A stretch of DNA of 15,552 nucleotides from an uncultured Eubacterium sp. (GTDB taxonomy: Bacteria > Bacillota > Clostridia > Lachnospirales > Lachnospiraceae). The stretch spans positions 1 through 15,552 of the forward strand of contig CAUCXT010000052.1 in the NCBI GenBank assembly GCA_958446835.1, in the 5' to 3' direction. Below the pieces are notes generated by a model. It saw nothing but the letters and a program-made list of their open reading frames with translations. It was not told where the DNA came from and ran no database searches. Below are positions 13,025-15,552 of the stretch, one piece after another; positions within the stretch are counted from its first letter, which is position 1; each line of letters opens with the position of its first letter. The translations under genes and the position numbers were made by a program.

Positions 13025-14404
13025 CTACTTCTCCTCCTCCGGATGAATACTAACACCACGGTTCATATCTCCCTGAGGATTCTTGCCGAACTCATAGTCA
13101 TTTCCCGGAAGGATTGCGTTGAGCACGATACCGGCGATGGCTGCGATTGCAAGACCTGTAAGTGTGATTGAAGTGCCTCCCACATTGAAGGTAAGTCCTG
13201 AAGAAAATCCAAGTCCGCACACTAAGATTACGGCTGCTATAACAAGATTTCTCGACTTTGTGAAGTCAACCTGATTCTCTACAACATTACGGACACCTAT
13301 TGCTGAAATCATACCGTAGAGCATGATACTTACACCGCCGATGATTGCCGAAGGCATGGAGCCGATAATCTCTGATACCTTAGGAATAAAACTCAGTATG
13401 ATTGCGAAAACAGCCGCTATTCTGATTACCCTTGGGTCATGTACATGGCTAAGCTCAAGAACACCTGTGTTCTCTCCGTAGGTGGTGTTGGCAGGTCCGC
13501 CAAACGCGGATGAAAGAGCCGTTGCAAGACCGTCACCGATGAGTGTTCTGTGAAGTCCCGGGTCGGCGATAAAGTTGCTTCCGACTGTCGCTGAGATTGC
13601 CGACATGTCACCGATATGTTCCATCATGGTAGCAAGTGCGATAGGTGCCATAACAAGTATGCCTGTCAGGTCGAACTTACATATCTGAAAAGGTGGAAGC
13701 CCGACAATGCTTGCATTCGCAACACCTGCGAAGTTGAGTATTGCGGAGCCGTCCGGGTTGGTAACACCGCAAAGATGAAGAATAAGCGCAGCCACATAGG
13801 AAATCACAACTCCCATAAGGATAGGAATGATTCTGAACATTCCCTTTCCCCAGATGTTGAATACTATGATTACACCGAGTGCTATAAGCGCTATAAGCCA
13901 GTTCGTTGAAGCATTGCTCACGGCGGACGGCGCAAGGCTCAGACCGATACATATAATGATAGGTCCCGTAACCACAGGAGGCAGGAACCTCATAACCTTA
14001 TTCACGCCTACAAGCTTGATGATGAGTGCCAGCACAAGGTATAACAGTCCTGCCACAACAACACCTCCGCATGCGTAAGGGAACTTCTCAGCCATCGTCA
14101 TCGCCGCATACTTTCCGGTGTCAAGACTTGCCATGGTGGCATAACCTCCAAGAAATGCGAAGGATGACCCAAGGAAAGCCGGAACCTTCATCTTAGAACA
14201 TAGGTGAAAAAATAAAGTACCGACGCCTGCGAAGAATAATGTAACCTGAATGGACAAGCCCTGTCCTTCAAAATATCCTCCGACAAGAATCGGTACTAAA
14301 ATAGTTGCCCCGAACATTGCAAACATGTGCTGCAAGCCAAGAAGGAGCATCTTCGGAACGCCAAGCGTTCTCGCGTCTTTGATTGCTTCGTTTTTGTTGC
14401 TCAT
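13025..14404 (-). CDS. Uracil/xanthine permease (NCS2 family, UraA-like)
   Basis: A 459-residue NCS2 nucleobase:cation symporter with about 14 membrane segments. It matches UraA-type uracil permeases: L-L-G-L-Q-H-M-F-A-M-F-G-A near the N-terminus, G-S-S-F-A-F-L (79-85), M-E-H-I-G-D (261-266) and Y-G-E-N-T-G-V (309-315). The two Glu residues that bind the nucleobase in E. coli UraA, 49 residues apart there, appear here as Glu262 and Glu311, also 49 apart. It imports uracil, less likely xanthine or uric acid. ATG at 14404 has GAGGAGG 6 bases upstream; the longer frame to 14470 runs through the promoter and leader hairpin. No PyrR-binding consensus was recognised in the leader. Confidence 0.93.
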   Translation of the reverse strand: MSNKNEAIKDARTLGVPKMLLLGLQHMFAMFGATILVPILVGGYFEGQGLSIQVTLFFAGVGTLFFHLCSKMKVPAFLGSSFAFLGGYATMASLDTGKYAAMTMAEKFPYACGGVVVAGLLYLVLALIIKLVGVNKVMRFLPPVVTGPIIICIGLSLAPSAVSNASTNWLIALIALGVIIVFNIWGKGMFRIIPILMGVVISYVAALILHLCGVTNPDGSAILNFAGVANASIVGLPPFQICKFDLTGILVMAPIALATMMEHIGDMSAISATVGSNFIADPGLHRTLIGDGLATALSSAFGGPANTTYGENTGVLELSHVHDPRVIRIAAVFAIILSFIPKVSEIIGSMPSAIIGGVSIMLYGMISAIGVRNVVENQVDFTKSRNLVIAAVILVCGLGFSSGLTFNVGGTSITLTGLAIAAIAGIVLNAILPGNDYEFGKNPQGDMNRGVSIHPEEEK

Positions 14405-14424
14405 AGAAACCTCCTCATTTGAAA

Positions 14425-14447
14425 GGCGTGCCGGATAACCGCACGCC
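14425..14447 (-). promoter_or_regulatory. G/C-rich hairpin in the leader of the uraA-like gene
   Basis: GGCGTGC (14425-14431) and GCACGCC (14441-14447) pair, with an inner GG/CC pair around TTAT. It lies within the first 30 bases of the predicted transcript and 10 bases before GAGGAGG. Only TTTC follows, so it is not a full terminator. Pyrimidine-linked control is possible but not shown. Confidence 0.5.
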
Positions 14448-14460
14448 CAGTATTTGTTCA

Positions 14461-14489
14461 AATATAACAAAAAACGAGTTAAAATACAA
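14461..14489 (-). promoter_or_regulatory. Sigma-A promoter of the uraA-like gene
   Basis: TTGTAT (14489-14484), a 17-base spacer and TATATT (14466-14461) on the minus strand, giving a leader of about 50 bases. A/T tracts upstream, including the palindrome AAAAAAGCTTTTTT (about 14513-14526), could act as an UP element and as a weak terminator for the preceding gene. Confidence 0.65.
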
Positions 14490-14542
14490 TCTCATTTCTG
14501 AATTTTTCATAAAAAAAGCTTTTTTCGTATGCAATCCTTATT

Positions 14543-15178
14543 TTATTCGGGAAGCCTATCCCATGTCTCAAGCTTGTGCATTGCACGGACAATGTTGCAT
14601 CTCTGCAAAAGTGTGGCATCACGGTCACACATTGTGGCATACCAGTGCGGATTTTTCAGCTTTCCATTAGCTTTTATGAGCATATCCCTGCCGCTTGCAT
14701 ACTGGAAATGCAGATGGCTTATAAGTCCTCCCCTGTTCTTCTCCTCATGCTCCGGCATCGGCGGCATGCTGAGCATATATCTGAACGGACAGCCGTCCGG
14801 CGCATCCTCAGCCTTGAGAATATAGTTTATCTTACCTTCAAGTCCCTTCTCCACAACCATGTCGAGCCCATAGGTATAACAGCCAAGGCTCCTGCCTGCC
14901 ACGTCAATCCATTCAATCGTTATGCCCCCTGTTCCTGACGGCTCAACCCTCCATCCGCCAAGCTTAACCGTATTCTCCTTATTTACAGTATAGCACGCAT
15001 CCTGCCAGAAGCGCTTTGCACCGTGGCGGAACAGTATCGCAGATATAAGACCGTTCTTATTCTCCTTCACTGCCTTTTCCGCGTCCTCCCATGACCTTAT
15101 CATCGCCGGCGCAGCATCCGTAAAATACAGTTCAAAATTTTCCCAATTTCCTATCCATTCACTTCTGTCAAAATCCAT
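14543..15178 (-). CDS. Unrecognised 211-residue soluble protein, possibly ZinT/lipocalin-like
   Basis: No confident family. It is a soluble protein without signal peptide or membrane segment, rich in aromatic residues (W-I-G-N-W-E-N-F-E-L-Y-F near the start; K-R-F-W-Q-D-A-C-Y-T-V-N). Regular G-containing strands and a late H-L-H-F-Q-Y segment faintly recall ZinT/YodA metal-binding lipocalins, whose N-terminus (D-W-x-G-x-W) and C-terminal H-F-H are similar in place; this is weak. The ATG at 15178 has AGAGG 10 bases upstream. An in-frame GTG at 15199 lacks a usable ribosome site. It follows the ECF-like ATPase after 89 bases on the same strand with no terminator, so it may be the last gene of a transporter operon. 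Confidence 0.75.
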   Translation of the reverse strand: MDFDRSEWIGNWENFELYFTDAAPAMIRSWEDAEKAVKENKNGLISAILFRHGAKRFWQDACYTVNKENTVKLGGWRVEPSGTGGITIEWIDVAGRSLGCYTYGLDMVVEKGLEGKINYILKAEDAPDGCPFRYMLSMPPMPEHEEKNRGGLISHLHFQYASGRDMLIKANGKLKNPHWYATMCDRDATLLQRCNIVRAMHKLETWDRLPE

Positions 15179-15267
15179 CTTTACTATACCTCTATACACT
15201 TCTTTACAGTTCTGATATTAAAAGCCGGCACTTTCATATTGTCGCTCATTCACCGCTCACGCTTCGG

Positions 15268-15552
15268 TTATTCCAGTCTGTATATCCTGTCGCACCATCC
15301 TGCCGCCAGCTCCTCGTCATGCGTGATGACCACAACAAGCTTCCCCTGATTCTTAAGTCCCTGTATCAGCTCACCGACCTGCTTCATGTGGTATCTGTCA
15401 AGCCCGCTCGTCGGTTCATCCATGACAATAACCCTCTTATCGCTCACCATCGCGGACGCTATCGCTGTTCTCTGTTTCTGACCGCCGGACAGGCTCATAG
15501 GATGTCTGTCTGCGTATGGCATAAGCCCAAGCCCTTCAAGCACCTGCCCACA
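15268..15552 (-). CDS. ABC transporter ATP-binding protein, ECF-like, C-terminal part (start outside window)
   Basis: The last 94 residues of an ABC ATPase; the frame is open to the right edge, and the GTG at 15543 is internal. Visible motifs are the signature M-S-L-S-G-G-Q-K-Q-R, Walker B V-I-V-M-D-E-P, D-loop S-G-L-D and H-loop V-V-I-T-H-D, ending about 20 residues later. This compact end, with no regulatory domain, and the H-P-M-S-L-S-G-G-Q-K-Q-R context fit energy-coupling-factor (EcfA-type) ATPases for vitamin or metal uptake. Which substrate is served depends on genes beyond the window. The 15179-15267 gap downstream shows no terminator. Confidence 0.85.
   Translation of the reverse strand, partial: CGQVLEGLGLMPYADRHPMSLSGGQKQRTAIASAMVSDKRVIVMDEPTSGLDRYHMKQVGELIQGLKNQGKLVVVITHDEELAAGWCDRIYRLE

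Noticed and set aside
14405..14470. Known riboswitch or PyrR attenuator upstream of the uraA-like gene
   Set aside because: The leader is only about 50 bases, holds one simple hairpin, and lacks both a purine-riboswitch-like junction and a terminator/antiterminator pair.
1..15552. CRISPR array, tRNA, rRNA, insertion sequence or phage signature
   Set aside because: No regularly spaced repeats, no tRNA-like cloverleaf, no transposase or integrase motif and no target-site duplications were noticed.

Overview
The window looks like a stretch of chromosomal backbone from a low-to-mid GC, Gram-positive anaerobe of the class Clostridia, most likely family Lachnospiraceae. This rests on strong AGGAGG-type ribosome binding sites, consensus sigma-A promoters, ferritin-like and hemerythrin iron proteins, a uraA-type permease, an AGCS alanine carrier, an LrgAB pair and a Thr/Glu/Asn-linked Ig-like surface protein. 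No rRNA, tRNA, CRISPR array, insertion sequence or phage gene was seen, and no intergenic gap exceeds about 210 bases.

Layout. 1-1078 (-): N-terminal 359 residues of a membrane-anchored Ig-like (Big_2-like) surface protein that runs off the left edge. 1209-1988 (+): histidine phosphatase, divergent from it. A bidirectional terminator (2010-2065) separates this from a minus-strand block of an AGCS Na+/alanine symporter (2129-3544), a GntR/FCD regulator (3643-4401), lrgB (4448-5140) and lrgA (5169-5582). Next on the minus strand is a probable three-gene operon: tcdA (7233-6478), an HD-domain hydrolase (6458-5913) and a 71-residue unknown protein (5900-5685). It ends in a hairpin that also carries the apparent operator of lrgAB. 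A DUF1275 membrane protein (7341-8039, -) is divergent from a tandem-hemerythrin protein (8243-9067, +). The hemerythrin converges on a ferritin-like/CotF-like protein (9232-9690, -) across a second bidirectional terminator. Then come an amidohydrolase and a PatB/MalY-type C-S lyase in one minus-strand operon (12415-9901), a divergent MerR regulator (12578-13018, +), a uracil/xanthine permease (13025-14404, -), an unrecognised 211-residue protein (14543-15178, -) and the C-terminal end of an ECF-like ABC ATPase (15268 to the right edge, -).

How the genes may work together. The best-supported regulatory unit is lrgAB-gntR. A near-consensus promoter (TTGACA-16-TATAAT) is followed at once by AATTGGTAGCACCAATT, a perfect PdhR/LldR/FadR-type palindrome, and the cognate-looking FCD regulator lies at the end of the operon. 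LrgAB homologues are known to move pyruvate or related small carboxylates, so this may be a carboxylate-responsive export/import unit, with an alanine carrier next door. The second theme is non-haem iron: a double hemerythrin and a ferritin-like protein with a complete apparent diiron ligand set are adjacent and convergent. The third is the MerR-controlled amidohydrolase/PatB pair, plausibly peptide or amino-acid catabolism. I found no clearly new multi-gene system. The most interesting points are the nested operator/terminator at lrgA, the same His-to-Gln change in both hemerythrin domains, a perfect 16-bp inverted repeat against the ribosome binding site of the ferritin-like gene, and the unrecognised protein beside the ECF-like ATPase.
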